Shown here in pieces: positions 1 through 6,502 of a DNA stretch of 7,202 nucleotides. Under the pieces are notes generated by a model, which saw only the letters and a program-made list of their open reading frames with translations, had not been told where the DNA came from and searched no databases. The first letter of the stretch is position 1. Every line of letters begins with the position of its first letter. A program made the translations under genes and the position numbers. This stretch comes from Bacillota bacterium (GTDB taxonomy: Bacteria > Bacillota > Clostridia > Saccharofermentanales > Fastidiosipilaceae), in the NCBI GenBank assembly GCA_023388205.1, contig JAEWGS010000004.1, positions 1-7,202 on the forward strand, in the 5' to 3' direction.

Positions 1-1105
1 ACACGCCTTGGTCCGTCGTCAGTACTTTGACATCTCCATCTCTCCAAGGGAAAGCAATCGCACACTCTGGCTCCAAGAACGCGTGCTCCGTGAATGGCGT
101 CATAAAATGATCTGTCACCGTATACGCGGCCTGAGCCAAGGCACGCTTTGCATCGCCTCGCTTCACGTGACGCTGCTGACAGATATTATTTTCGCGACCC
201 TCATGAACCAAGATCGCACCTTCCGCTCTCGCCTCATCGATCGAGGAGACCGTCTCCAATTCCTCTGCTTCAATAACGACCGCTTTTTTGGCCGCTTCCA
301 AAATCTCTTCCGTTTCTGCGATCACCAAGCAAAGCGCGTCCGCCTGCATATGCGTGATGCCGCCTTCAGGAATCATGACATCCCAGTCCTGCTGAATGTG
401 GCCCACTTTATTATTCGGCACATCCTCGGCGCGCAAAATGGCGAGCACGCCTTCCATTTTTTCCGCTTCACTCGTATCAATCTTCAAGATGCGGGCGCGA
501 GGATAAGGCGAACGGACGCAAGAAGCATGCACCATCCCTTCCATTTCCACGTCATCCACATACTCACCAAAGCCGAGCACCTTTTCTCTTACATCACGGC
601 GGCGCATTCTCGTACCGACTTTGACATAAGGATCTTCTTCCTCCATTTGAACCTCTCCGCGCAAAATCGCAGCGGTCAATTGGATCCCCTCTATAATTTT
701 CTTATAGCCGGTGCAACGGCAAATATTGCCCTTGAGTGCTTGTTTAATATCGTCCTCAGACGGATTGGGATTTTGGTCAATCAAGGCTTTGGCACTCATC
801 ACCATACCGGGAATACAAAAGCCGCACTGGACCGAACCTTTGACGCCAAAAGCGTAAACAAAGGCCTCTTGCTCCAAAGGCGACAGGCCCTCAACGGTCA
901 AAATCTCCGCACCTTCGCAACGCGAGGTCTTCAAAGTACACGCTTTTTTGGCCTGACCATTAATAATGACTGTACACGTTCCGCAAGCGCCCTGGCTGCA
1001 GCCATCTTTGACCGACTTCAGCTTTAGTTCGTCGCGCATGAAGCGCAGCAAGGACATATCCTTATCGCAGCTGATCATCTGGCCGTTAATTTGAAATTGA
1101 TACAC
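1..1105 (-). CDS. xdh: Fused [2Fe-2S]/molybdenum hydroxylase, selenium-dependent xanthine dehydrogenase-like (3' end outside window)
   Basis: The N-terminal 368 residues of a xanthine dehydrogenase-family molybdenum hydroxylase, which hydroxylates purines such as hypoxanthine or xanthine in the cytoplasm. Residues 1-75 form a plant-type ferredoxin domain with C36, C41, C44 (in GACGTC) and C56. Residues 80-150 form the second [2Fe-2S] domain with C94, C97, C129 and C131 (QCGFC, CRCTGY). The chain then enters the aldehyde oxidase/xanthine dehydrogenase a/b-hammerhead fold (VRSPYPRARI, 198-207) and the start of the molybdopterin-binding domain (TPFTEHAFLEPE, 336-347). The FAD domain found between these parts in classical three-domain enzymes is absent, which matches the fused selenium-dependent type (about 850 residues). 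Selenium dependence is inferred from family and neighbours, not visible here. The start is a GTG at 1105 with AGGAGG nine bases upstream; a nearby ATG is out of frame. The C-terminus lies beyond the left edge. Exact substrate is uncertain. Confidence 0.9.
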   Translation of the reverse strand, partial: MYQFQINGQMISCDKDMSLLRFMRDELKLKSVKDGCSQGACGTCTVIINGQAKKACTLKTSRCEGAEILTVEGLSPLEQEAFVYAFGVKGSVQCGFCIPGMVMSAKALIDQNPNPSEDDIKQALKGNICRCTGYKKIIEGIQLTAAILRGEVQMEEEDPYVKVGTRMRRRDVREKVLGFGEYVDDVEMEGMVHASCVRSPYPRARILKIDTSEAEKMEGVLAILRAEDVPNNKVGHIQQDWDVMIPEGGITHMQADALCLVIAETEEILEAAKKAVVIEAEELETVSSIDEARAEGAILVHEGRENNICQQRHVKRGDAKRALAQAAYTVTDHFMTPFTEHAFLEPECAIAFPWRDGDVKVLTTDQGV

Positions 1106-1114
1106 GGTTCCATC

Positions 1115-1120
1115 CCTCCT
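1115..1120 (-). promoter_or_regulatory. Ribosome binding site AGGAGG for the molybdenum hydroxylase
   Basis: A full-consensus AGGAGG lies nine bases before the GTG at 1105 and fixes that codon as the start. The ATG that falls between them is in another frame. A 5-3-5 inverted repeat (1122-1134) ends one base upstream of this site. Confidence 0.85.
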
Positions 1121-1121
1121 G

Positions 1122-1134
1122 ATGCCGTTGGCAT
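1122..1134. repeat. 13-bp inverted repeat ATGCC-gtt-GGCAT next to the hydroxylase RBS
   Basis: Perfect 5-bp arms around a 3-bp centre, one base upstream of the AGGAGG of the hydroxylase gene. In the transcript it could form a small hairpin beside the ribosome binding site; as DNA it could be a protein-binding site. The role is inferred; only the symmetry is seen. Confidence 0.4.
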
Positions 1135-1209
1135 GTCGACCTATTTTGTACACAAGCACAAACGGATCATCGAAGCATTTTTCTTCAAACTAGCCATATT
1201 CTAACGATA

Positions 1210-1222
1210 ATAAGCGACTTAT
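1210..1222. repeat. 13-bp inverted repeat ATAAG-cga-CTTAT upstream of the hydroxylase gene
   Basis: Perfect 5-bp arms with a 3-bp centre, overlapping the -10-like hexamer TATTAT on the minus strand about 105 bp upstream of the GTG start. This position suits a transcription-factor operator. It does not match any purine-repressor or purine-riboswitch consensus that I recognise. Confidence 0.4.
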
Positions 1223-1499
1223 CGACTATTTTGGAGAAACAACTCGTCGTCATCTTTGTGGAAAAAAGATAATTCAAACGAAAAATTCAACTAGATGAGA
1301 CTTTTCTCTCGATGAGCGCTTTGTGAAAATGAGATCAATTCAGCGCATTCACTCTTTGGGCAAAACACGCTGGAAAAATTTTATTATTTTCATATTGGAA
1401 ATAACAATGAAAAAACTTTTTCGTCACGAAGTCATTGCGCGGCCCTTTCATCTAATTCATCCAATGAAAACCAAACGGGCACGCCTCATTTGCTTTTGC

Positions 1500-2918
1500 T
1501 CATCGCTGAGCTTTTGCTTGATCTTTTGCTTCAACCTCTTTCTCTTTGGGCAAAAACACATTCAAAAGAATCGCCGCCAAAGTCGCCACCACAATGGCGT
1601 TCCCAAAAATGGTCATCACCCAAGTCGGGAAACGTGAGAAGGCATCACTGTGGTACGTAATCCCAATCGCTAGGGACAAAGACAGGCCTGCGATCGACAT
1701 ATTGCGCGGCGTCATGCCTGTACTTGCGAGCATCTTCATCCCTGTCGTTGCAATGGACCCAAAAACCGCGACCGTCGCACCCCCTAAGACGCTGTAAGGA
1801 ATGGTCAAAAAGGCCGCCGATACAATGGGGAAAAATCCGTTAACAATCAGCATCAAACCCGCTGAAACAAAGACCGAGCGAGCGACCACGCGCGTCGTGA
1901 CGACAATCCCCACATTTTGACCTGCGATCGCATTCGGCGTTCCTCCAAAAAGCGACCCAAACAAAGTCCCCACACAATCGCCAATAATGCCGCCTCTCAC
2001 TTCCGCGACCTGGGGCTCACGTCCATAAAGTCCGTGCACCGTCGCCGCAATCTGCCCCATATCTTGAACCGCAGAAATCAAAGCAATGATCATGAAAGGC
2101 ACGATCGCTTCCAGATGAAAACTCAGGCCAAAATGGAAGATTCGCGGAATCTGAAAGACCACTTGCCCTTCCATAGATTCAAAGTGCACCAGATTAAAAA
2201 TCAAAGCGACAATATAACCCGTGGCTAAGCCCATCAGCGTGGACGCTCTTTTAATAAATCCACGACCGTAATGTGCATATAAAAGCGTCACCACCAGCGT
2301 AAAAATCCCCAAAGCCCAAGACTTAGGCGTACCGTAAAAACGAGAATTGACCGAACCTGCAATATAGTCGACCGCTGTCGCAGAAAGGCTGATCCCGATC
2401 GTCATGACGACAACCGCTTTGACCACGGGCGTGAAAATGTATTGTAAGTAGCGATACAGCAAGCCAAAAACAATGCCAAACAGGGCCGCGACGAACTGCG
2501 CGCCAAAGACCGCAGAAATCCCAAAGTGAGCGCCGATTGAACTCATGACCGCGATAAAGGCAAAACCCGAACCAACCACCAAAGGCAAAGAGGCGCCCAC
2601 AAAACGCTTCTGATCCAAGCTCTGAATTAAAATCGCCAAGCCCGCAGCCAAGAGCGAAGCCTGAATCATCGTGACACGCCCCGTGTTATCGAGGCCCGCC
2701 GCCGTCGACGCAATAATCGGCACCGTAATGCAGCCGACAACCATAGCGATGACGTGCTGAACCGCCAACGCCATCGCGCGGGGCACAGGAACGTGTTCCA
2801 AAAGACCTTTCGACGGCCTATCGATGCCGGGCGCATCCGCCGTTAAGCCGGGCGCATCCGCCGTTAAGCCGAGCGCATCCGCCGTTTTTGTTTCGTTCAA
2901 CCGCTCTTGCTCAGCCAT
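1500..2918 (-). CDS. NCS2-family nucleobase permease (xanthine/uracil/urate type)
   Basis: A 472-residue inner-membrane transporter of the nucleobase:cation symporter-2 family, probably importing a purine such as xanthine or urate with H+ or Na+. About a dozen or more hydrophobic segments follow a polar N-terminus. Family marks are the TM1 histidine in QHV (residues 54-56) and the QNxG motif Q334-N335-V336-G337 followed by T341/T342, which contributes to the substrate site in this family. The TM8 region reads AVQDMGQIAAT (283-293). Where characterised relatives such as UraA and YgfO carry an acidic residue, this protein has Q285, and Q289 replaces the second polar position. The N-terminus holds three copies of a seven-residue repeat (12-32, TADAxGL/I), encoded by a 21-bp tandem repeat. 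The ATG lies four bases after the amidohydrolase stop with only a weak GAAAGAG/TAGGA ribosome binding site, suggesting translational coupling. Exact substrate cannot be read from sequence. Confidence 0.92.
   Translation of the reverse strand: MAEQERLNETKTADALGLTADAPGLTADAPGIDRPSKGLLEHVPVPRAMALAVQHVIAMVVGCITVPIIASTAAGLDNTGRVTMIQASLLAAGLAILIQSLDQKRFVGASLPLVVGSGFAFIAVMSSIGAHFGISAVFGAQFVAALFGIVFGLLYRYLQYIFTPVVKAVVVMTIGISLSATAVDYIAGSVNSRFYGTPKSWALGIFTLVVTLLYAHYGRGFIKRASTLMGLATGYIVALIFNLVHFESMEGQVVFQIPRIFHFGLSFHLEAIVPFMIIALISAVQDMGQIAATVHGLYGREPQVAEVRGGIIGDCVGTLFGSLFGGTPNAIAGQNVGIVVTTRVVARSVFVSAGLMLIVNGFFPIVSAAFLTIPYSVLGGATVAVFGSIATTGMKMLASTGMTPRNMSIAGLSLSLAIGITYHSDAFSRFPTWVMTIFGNAIVVATLAAILLNVFLPKEKEVEAKDQAKAQR
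2826..2888. repeat. 21-bp tandem repeat, three copies, in the permease N-terminus
   Basis: Copies at 2826-2846 and 2847-2867 are identical (GCCGGGCGCATCCGCCGTTAA). The copy at 2868-2888 differs at one internal base and the last two. It is in frame and encodes three heptads of the TADAxGL/I type in the cytoplasmic N-terminal tail, so copy number can change without a frameshift. Confidence 0.9.
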
Positions 2919-2922
2919 GATC

Positions 2923-4293
2923 CTACTCTTTCTTCATCGATCCCAAAAAGCGACCTTCTTTTTCACGCACGAGACGTCCGTGGTCCAAAGTCAGCTTCCC
3001 ATCGAGATAAACATCGCGCACAGAACCCGCAACTTCAACCCCTTCATACACAGTGTTTTGTGCGGCACTATGTAAAACACGCGCGCTCAATTGGCTTCGG
3101 CCCTTAGGATCATAGATCACCAAGTCCGCATCTGAACCTTCACGAATGACGCCTTTTTGGGGGTAGAGTTTGTAAAGTTTTGCGGAATTCGTCGCCATCA
3201 ATTCAGCAAAGCGCTCCGGGCTGATCAGACCTGAGTCCACCAGTTTGGTGTAAAAAAGCGTCGCCCGCTCTTCAACGCCTGGCAGGCCGCCTGGGCAAGA
3301 ACGGAAATCTTCCAACGACTGGTCTTTTTGCCCCTCAAGTCGATAGGCGCAATGATCCGTCGCCAGGGTCTGGATTTCACCTTGCACAATGCCATTCAAG
3401 ATCACTTCTCGGTCTTGCTGCTGACGCGGCGGCGGTGCACACACATACTTCGCCGCCTGTAACAGATCTTCATTTTCGTAACAAGACTGGTCCAAATACA
3501 GGTATTGTGGGCAGGTTTCCACCGTGATATTCACGCCTTGTGCACGCTGATGACGCACTTCTTCTAAGCCCTCTTTTGAAGATAAATGCACCACGTGCAC
3601 ATGAGCCCCCAAAAGCTTAGCGATGCGCCCCATCGTCCCAATGGAATCTGCCTCCGCCGCCGTCGGGTGCGCGAAAGCTTTGTAACGCATCTGCGTCTTA
3701 CCTTCTGCGACCAAATCCTCTAGCACCGCATCCAACATCGCGCCGTTTTCGCAATGCGCCTCTAAAAGCAAACCGGCCTCATGACAGGCTTTGATCGTTT
3801 TATAAAGATCGTGATCGCCAATTCGAAAGGTGTAAGCCAAATAGGCTTTGACGGATCTCAGCCCCTCTGCGGAGAGCTCTTTGAGTTCAGCCAAAGTGTT
3901 CTCATTGACATCGATCATTTCGCAGTGGAAAAGATAATGGCAAGAACTTTGACCGTCCGCCTTGGCCTTCTCACGGGCCAGCACGTCCCTCAAGGACATG
4001 CCCATATCAGCCGTCGCAAAATTGATGATCGTCGTCGTGCCGCCGTAAATAGCGGCCTTCGTCCCCGTCTCATAGCTATCCGCTGTCGTTGTAATCGCAT
4101 TCGTCATCTGCATATGCACATGCGGATCAATAAAGCCGGGAAAAATGTAACAGCCCTCGGCAGCCCTCACTTCGTCGCCCGCTTGCACCTCAATCTGCGG
4201 GGCTATTTTGACAATCTTGCCTGCGTCAATCGCCAGATCTGCCTGCAGCGTTTGACCTTCTAAAACGACTTGGCCCTTTTGAATGATGATCAC
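2923..4293 (-). CDS. hydA: D-hydantoinase/dihydropyrimidinase-family cyclic amidohydrolase
   Basis: A 456-residue cytoplasmic, binuclear-metal amidohydrolase that hydrolyses cyclic amides (hydantoins, dihydropyrimidines or related reduced purine-ring products). The complete metal site is visible: H58 and H60 in DPHVH, K149 (SVKAY, the lysine carboxylated in this family), H180 (EAHCENG), H236 (VVHLSS) and D313 (ATDH). CAPPPR (285-290) and GLPGVEER (336-343) correspond to the substrate-backbone loops of hydantoinases. Length is normal for the family. The start is a GTG at 4293 that overlaps the TGA of the upstream gene as GTGA, with GGAGG eight bases upstream. Homologues called HydA or HyuA lie beside ygfK and xanthine dehydrogenase genes in anaerobic purine-degradation clusters, so a purine-derived substrate is more likely than a free hydantoin. 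This last point is inference from context. Confidence 0.93.
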   Translation of the reverse strand: MIIIQKGQVVLEGQTLQADLAIDAGKIVKIAPQIEVQAGDEVRAAEGCYIFPGFIDPHVHMQMTNAITTTADSYETGTKAAIYGGTTTIINFATADMGMSLRDVLAREKAKADGQSSCHYLFHCEMIDVNENTLAELKELSAEGLRSVKAYLAYTFRIGDHDLYKTIKACHEAGLLLEAHCENGAMLDAVLEDLVAEGKTQMRYKAFAHPTAAEADSIGTMGRIAKLLGAHVHVVHLSSKEGLEEVRHQRAQGVNITVETCPQYLYLDQSCYENEDLLQAAKYVCAPPPRQQQDREVILNGIVQGEIQTLATDHCAYRLEGQKDQSLEDFRSCPGGLPGVEERATLFYTKLVDSGLISPERFAELMATNSAKLYKLYPQKGVIREGSDADLVIYDPKGRSQLSARVLHSAAQNTVYEGVEVAGSVRDVYLDGKLTLDHGRLVREKEGRFLGSMKKE

Positions 4294-6011
4294 AACAAAT
4301 ACCTCCGCTCGGCGCGAATCGCGTCGACCATCTTTTGGAGCACTTCAGGAAGTTCTGCGTAGCTTGCATGTCCCTCACCTTCGTAGCGATAGGCAAAACG
4401 ATCACCGTCTACGCCATCCAAGAAGCAAACCCCCTTGTTTTCACTGTGTTGCAAGAGCTCGTCCTCATGGTGGAACAAAGTCAAGCGATCCCGATAAGGC
4501 AAGCAAGGCTCCACACAATGGAATTGACAGTTGCCACACTCATTACAATTTTGATCAATGTGCAAGATAACTCGGGCATCGTCTTTCAGGGACAAGACGT
4601 CATTTGCACGGTTCGGACACACGTCGATACAGCTCTGGCAGAGCACACGACAATGGATATCATCTGAACGGACCCCCACATAACTCTTGTGCAGATCCAC
4701 TTGTTTGCGTTTCGCCGCGCTCTTCTGATAACGCGTGTTGGCCGCGACCTCATCTGCCATCTTCGCAATCAGATCTGCCTTTGGGCCTCTTTCGTCCGCA
4801 TGCGCCGGCAGTTTTGTTTCATTCGTGAGCTGCGCCAGTTTGGCCAATTGATTCATGCCGCGGGGCTTGAGAAGCACCGTGCAGACGGTGATCGGATAGA
4901 TATTCGCCTCAAGCAAATCTTTGAGATTAAAGGCATCCGCACCGCCCGAGAAACTCATGGGCAAACGATCGCCGAAACGAGCGGACAAAAGCTTCGCCAC
5001 TGAAATACTCAAAGGATAAAGCGCTTTGCCCGACATATACATGGACTGTCCAGGCAACTCTTTTTCTTCAATATCTGTTTGGAACGTATTGGTTAGCTTC
5101 ACACCAAAGGTCAGCCCGCGCTCTTTTGCCGTCACGAGCAAACGCTCAAACATCTCAAAGGCCTGCTCTGGCTTGAGATCTTTTTCAAACTGCTCGCGGC
5201 CAAAGCGCACATAGTCATAGCCCATACGATCCAAAAGATCTCGCACGTAGTCATAACCCAAAAGCGTCGGATTACACTTGACGTACAGATTGAGTCCTTT
5301 GACCTCTAAAATATGTCGCGCCATTTTTTCAATTTCATCCGGCGGACAACCGTGCATGGTCGACAGCGTCAACGTGTTCGAAATCTTGGGCGAAATTTGA
5401 TCGATAAAAGCCTCATCGATCTGCTCAAAGGCGCCTTCGCGTTGTAAGTTTTTGAGCACCTCGAGGTCTCTGGCAAACTCAGGATGATGGGTCGCATCTT
5501 GCATCAAGTTCAGATATTCATCGACCGAAGGATCTTTTAGACCCTCGTAATCATATCCGCAACTGATATTAAACATAAATGCATCCGGATCGCCGAAGCC
5601 AAACTCTTTTGCAAGCACCTTGCAGAGAAAATATCCTTTGATATATTCTGCCGCAGCATCAAAAGGTTTGAATTCACTGGACCATTCTACGTTATACGCC
5701 TCGTCATCTGCACGAATGCAAGGACGCGGAATGCCAAGATCTTCCCCGTATAACTTTTGAATCGTCTTCACTTCTAAAAAGCGAGCCCCCCCTGCATAGC
5801 ACGCAGCCAAATTCTGCGCCAATTGCGTATGAGGACCTGCCGCGACCCCCAAAGCCCACTCGAGGCGACGACCAAAAAGTTTCAGATCCTGGCTTTCGCC
5901 CTCATTTTGATAAAGGGTTTTGACCTGAAACACCGTCTTATTCTCACGATATTCTTGCAAAAGTTGTTGCATCAACAACTCAAAAGGTATCGCGAACATC
6001 CGATCGCTCAT
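4290..6011 (-). CDS. ygfK: YgfK-like iron-sulfur oxidoreductase, short form without the FAD/NAD(P)H domain
   Basis: A 573-residue cytoplasmic protein matching the two ends of YgfK (annotated as a putative selenate reductase subunit, more recently linked to anaerobic purine/urate degradation). Residues 1-430 are the dihydroorotate dehydrogenase-like part: GVAAGPHTQLAQN (55-67), LSTMHGCPPDEIE (216-228), VKCNPTLLGYDYV (244-256), FGVKLTNTF (302-310), MYMSGKALYPLSI (324-336) and SFSGGADAF (353-361). Residues 450-503 hold two [4Fe-4S] motifs: C454/C458/C461/C465 (CQSCIDVCPNRAN) and C489/C492/C495/C499 (CNECGNC). Full-length YgfK is about 1000 residues, with a GltD-like FAD/NAD(P)H domain between these parts. 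Here that domain is cleanly missing and the frame is open, giving a PreA-like architecture (barrel plus C-terminal 2[4Fe-4S]). The ATG at 6011 has GAGGAG six bases upstream and is preferred over the ATG four codons on. It is first in a tight three-gene unit. The catalysed reaction is not firmly known. Confidence 0.9.
   Translation of the reverse strand: MSDRMFAIPFELLMQQLLQEYRENKTVFQVKTLYQNEGESQDLKLFGRRLEWALGVAAGPHTQLAQNLAACYAGGARFLEVKTIQKLYGEDLGIPRPCIRADDEAYNVEWSSEFKPFDAAAEYIKGYFLCKVLAKEFGFGDPDAFMFNISCGYDYEGLKDPSVDEYLNLMQDATHHPEFARDLEVLKNLQREGAFEQIDEAFIDQISPKISNTLTLSTMHGCPPDEIEKMARHILEVKGLNLYVKCNPTLLGYDYVRDLLDRMGYDYVRFGREQFEKDLKPEQAFEMFERLLVTAKERGLTFGVKLTNTFQTDIEEKELPGQSMYMSGKALYPLSISVAKLLSARFGDRLPMSFSGGADAFNLKDLLEANIYPITVCTVLLKPRGMNQLAKLAQLTNETKLPAHADERGPKADLIAKMADEVAANTRYQKSAAKRKQVDLHKSYVGVRSDDIHCRVLCQSCIDVCPNRANDVLSLKDDARVILHIDQNCNECGNCQFHCVEPCLPYRDRLTLFHHEDELLQHSENKGVCFLDGVDGDRFAYRYEGEGHASYAELPEVLQKMVDAIRAERRYLL
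4302..4306 (-). promoter_or_regulatory. Ribosome binding site GGAGG for the amidohydrolase
   Basis: GGAGG lies eight bases before the GTG at 4293, inside the last codons of the ygfK-like gene. With the 4-bp GTGA overlap it supports translational coupling and decides for the GTG start. Confidence 0.8.
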
Positions 6012-6017
6012 AAAGCT

Positions 6018-6023
6018 CTCCTC
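6018..6023 (-). promoter_or_regulatory. Ribosome binding site GAGGAG for the ygfK-like gene
   Basis: GAGGAG lies six bases before the ATG at 6011. The alternative ATG at residue 5 would be too far from it, so the upstream start is chosen. Confidence 0.8.
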
Positions 6024-6062
6024 AATTTTTGATCCGCTTCATCCTTGCGCTTTTGAAAAAGA

Positions 6063-6075
6063 CGCATTTCATGCG
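6063..6075. repeat. 13-bp inverted repeat CGCAT-ttc-ATGCG in the ygfK leader
   Basis: Perfect 5-bp arms with a 3-bp centre, about 50 bp upstream of the start codon and downstream of the predicted -10 box at 6100-6105. It lies in the 5' untranslated region, where it may be an operator or a small hairpin. Function is inferred. Confidence 0.4.
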
Positions 6076-6099
6076 CGTTTAGATCTTTTCTTTTTATTA

Positions 6100-6127
6100 A
6101 CTATAACGATCCAGAGGTAGTTTTCAA
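6100..6127 (-). promoter_or_regulatory. Candidate promoter for the ygfK-hydA-permease unit
   Basis: Read on the minus strand: TTGAAA (6127-6122), a 16-bp spacer, then TATAGT (6105-6100). Each hexamer matches five of six consensus positions. Transcription would start near 6093, leaving a leader of about 80 nt before the ATG at 6011. An A/T-rich tract (6128-6150) lies just upstream and could act as an UP-like element. This is a consensus match only. Confidence 0.6.
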
Positions 6128-6250
6128 GGATTTTTTTTTATATTCTGAACGAATTGAGATTTTTTTCTCTGCCTTTGTGGCGTTTTTCTAATCCGCTGAC
6201 TTGGATCGCCTCAGGCACCGTCTTTTTAGTGAAAAACACCTGACCTAAGC

Positions 6251-6279
6251 TTGACATGTCATTTTTCTTTTTCTACACT
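6251..6279 (+). promoter_or_regulatory. Candidate promoter for the XRE-family regulator
   Basis: TTGACA (6251-6256), exactly 17 bp, then TACACT (6274-6279). The -35 is perfect and the -10 matches four of six positions. The predicted start near 6286 leaves a leader of about 250 nt before the ATG at 6540. Perfect palindromes cover the -35 (6252-6261), the -10 to start-site region (6275-6287) and the first transcribed bases (6287-6301), as expected for a repressed or autoregulated promoter. Confidence 0.55.
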
Positions 6280-6301
6280 TCAAGTGTCAACCAGTGGTTG
6301 A
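6275..6301. repeat. Two abutting perfect palindromes at the XRE promoter
   Basis: ACACTT-c-AAGTGT (6275-6287) and TCAACCA-g-TGGTTGA (6287-6301) share base 6287. The right half of the second recurs as GTGGTTGAT at 6314-6322, 20 bp (two helical turns) downstream. The arrangement looks like an operator cluster at a transcription start; the binding protein is unknown. Confidence 0.6.
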
Positions 6302-6502
6302 TATCGAAAACCTGTGGTTGATGTTTGAGTGCTTGCTGGACTCCTTTAAACGTCTTGGCGCTGGCGCATTTGGGTGCTTAACTCTCCAATTGACCCAAAG
6401 GTTCAAGGCCATTCGAATGATTCAGTCCACATCAGCTTTTGCATCATCTGCATCGCGCGGGCGCACGGGTTTTATGTATTGAAAAAGTGAATCACAGCAG
6501 AC

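Larger units (their letters stand above)
1106..1499. other. AT-rich gap between permease and molybdenum hydroxylase
   Basis: This 394-bp stretch holds no supported gene. A plus-strand frame from 1323 lacks a ribosome binding site and runs antisense into the permease gene, so it is not called. On the minus strand there are -10-like hexamers (TATTAT and TAGAAT, near 1200-1212) but no good -35 partner, so a separate promoter for the hydroxylase is plausible but not shown. Two 13-bp inverted repeats are listed separately. No convincing intrinsic terminator is seen after the permease; the best candidate (1410-1433) has a very short stem. Whether the hydroxylase is co-transcribed with the upstream genes is open. 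Confidence 0.5.

Noticed and set aside
8..1027. A 339-codon plus-strand open frame
   Set aside because: It is the antisense shadow of the molybdenum hydroxylase, whose minus-strand frame shows all eight Fe-S cysteines and the EHAFLEPE motif. The antisense protein shows no recognisable domain.
1106..1250. Purine (xanthine/guanine) riboswitch upstream of the hydroxylase
   Set aside because: Its position and pathway would fit, but I see neither the three-helix purine aptamer with its conserved loop sequences nor an expression platform.
1410..1433. Possible weak terminator on the minus strand after the permease (GACTT ... AAGTTTTTT)
   Set aside because: The stem is only four or five A/T-rich pairs and competes with an unfoldable TTCGT-g-ACGAA; this is too weak to call.
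1323..1637. A 104-codon plus-strand frame running from the gap into the permease gene
   Set aside because: It starts at GTG with no ribosome binding site and overlaps the permease 3' end in antisense; its cationic, aromatic-rich protein resembles nothing known.
6390..6418. Second possible plus-strand promoter (TTGACC, 17 bp, TCGAAT)
   Set aside because: The -10 lacks the important A at position two, and both boxes fall within other symmetric elements; the TTGACA/TACACT pair is better.
6294..6482. A 62-codon plus-strand frame in the regulator's leader
   Set aside because: It has a GTG start (or an internal ATG at 6321) without any Shine-Dalgarno sequence, and its start lies inside the palindrome cluster. 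It could be a leader peptide but nothing supports it.
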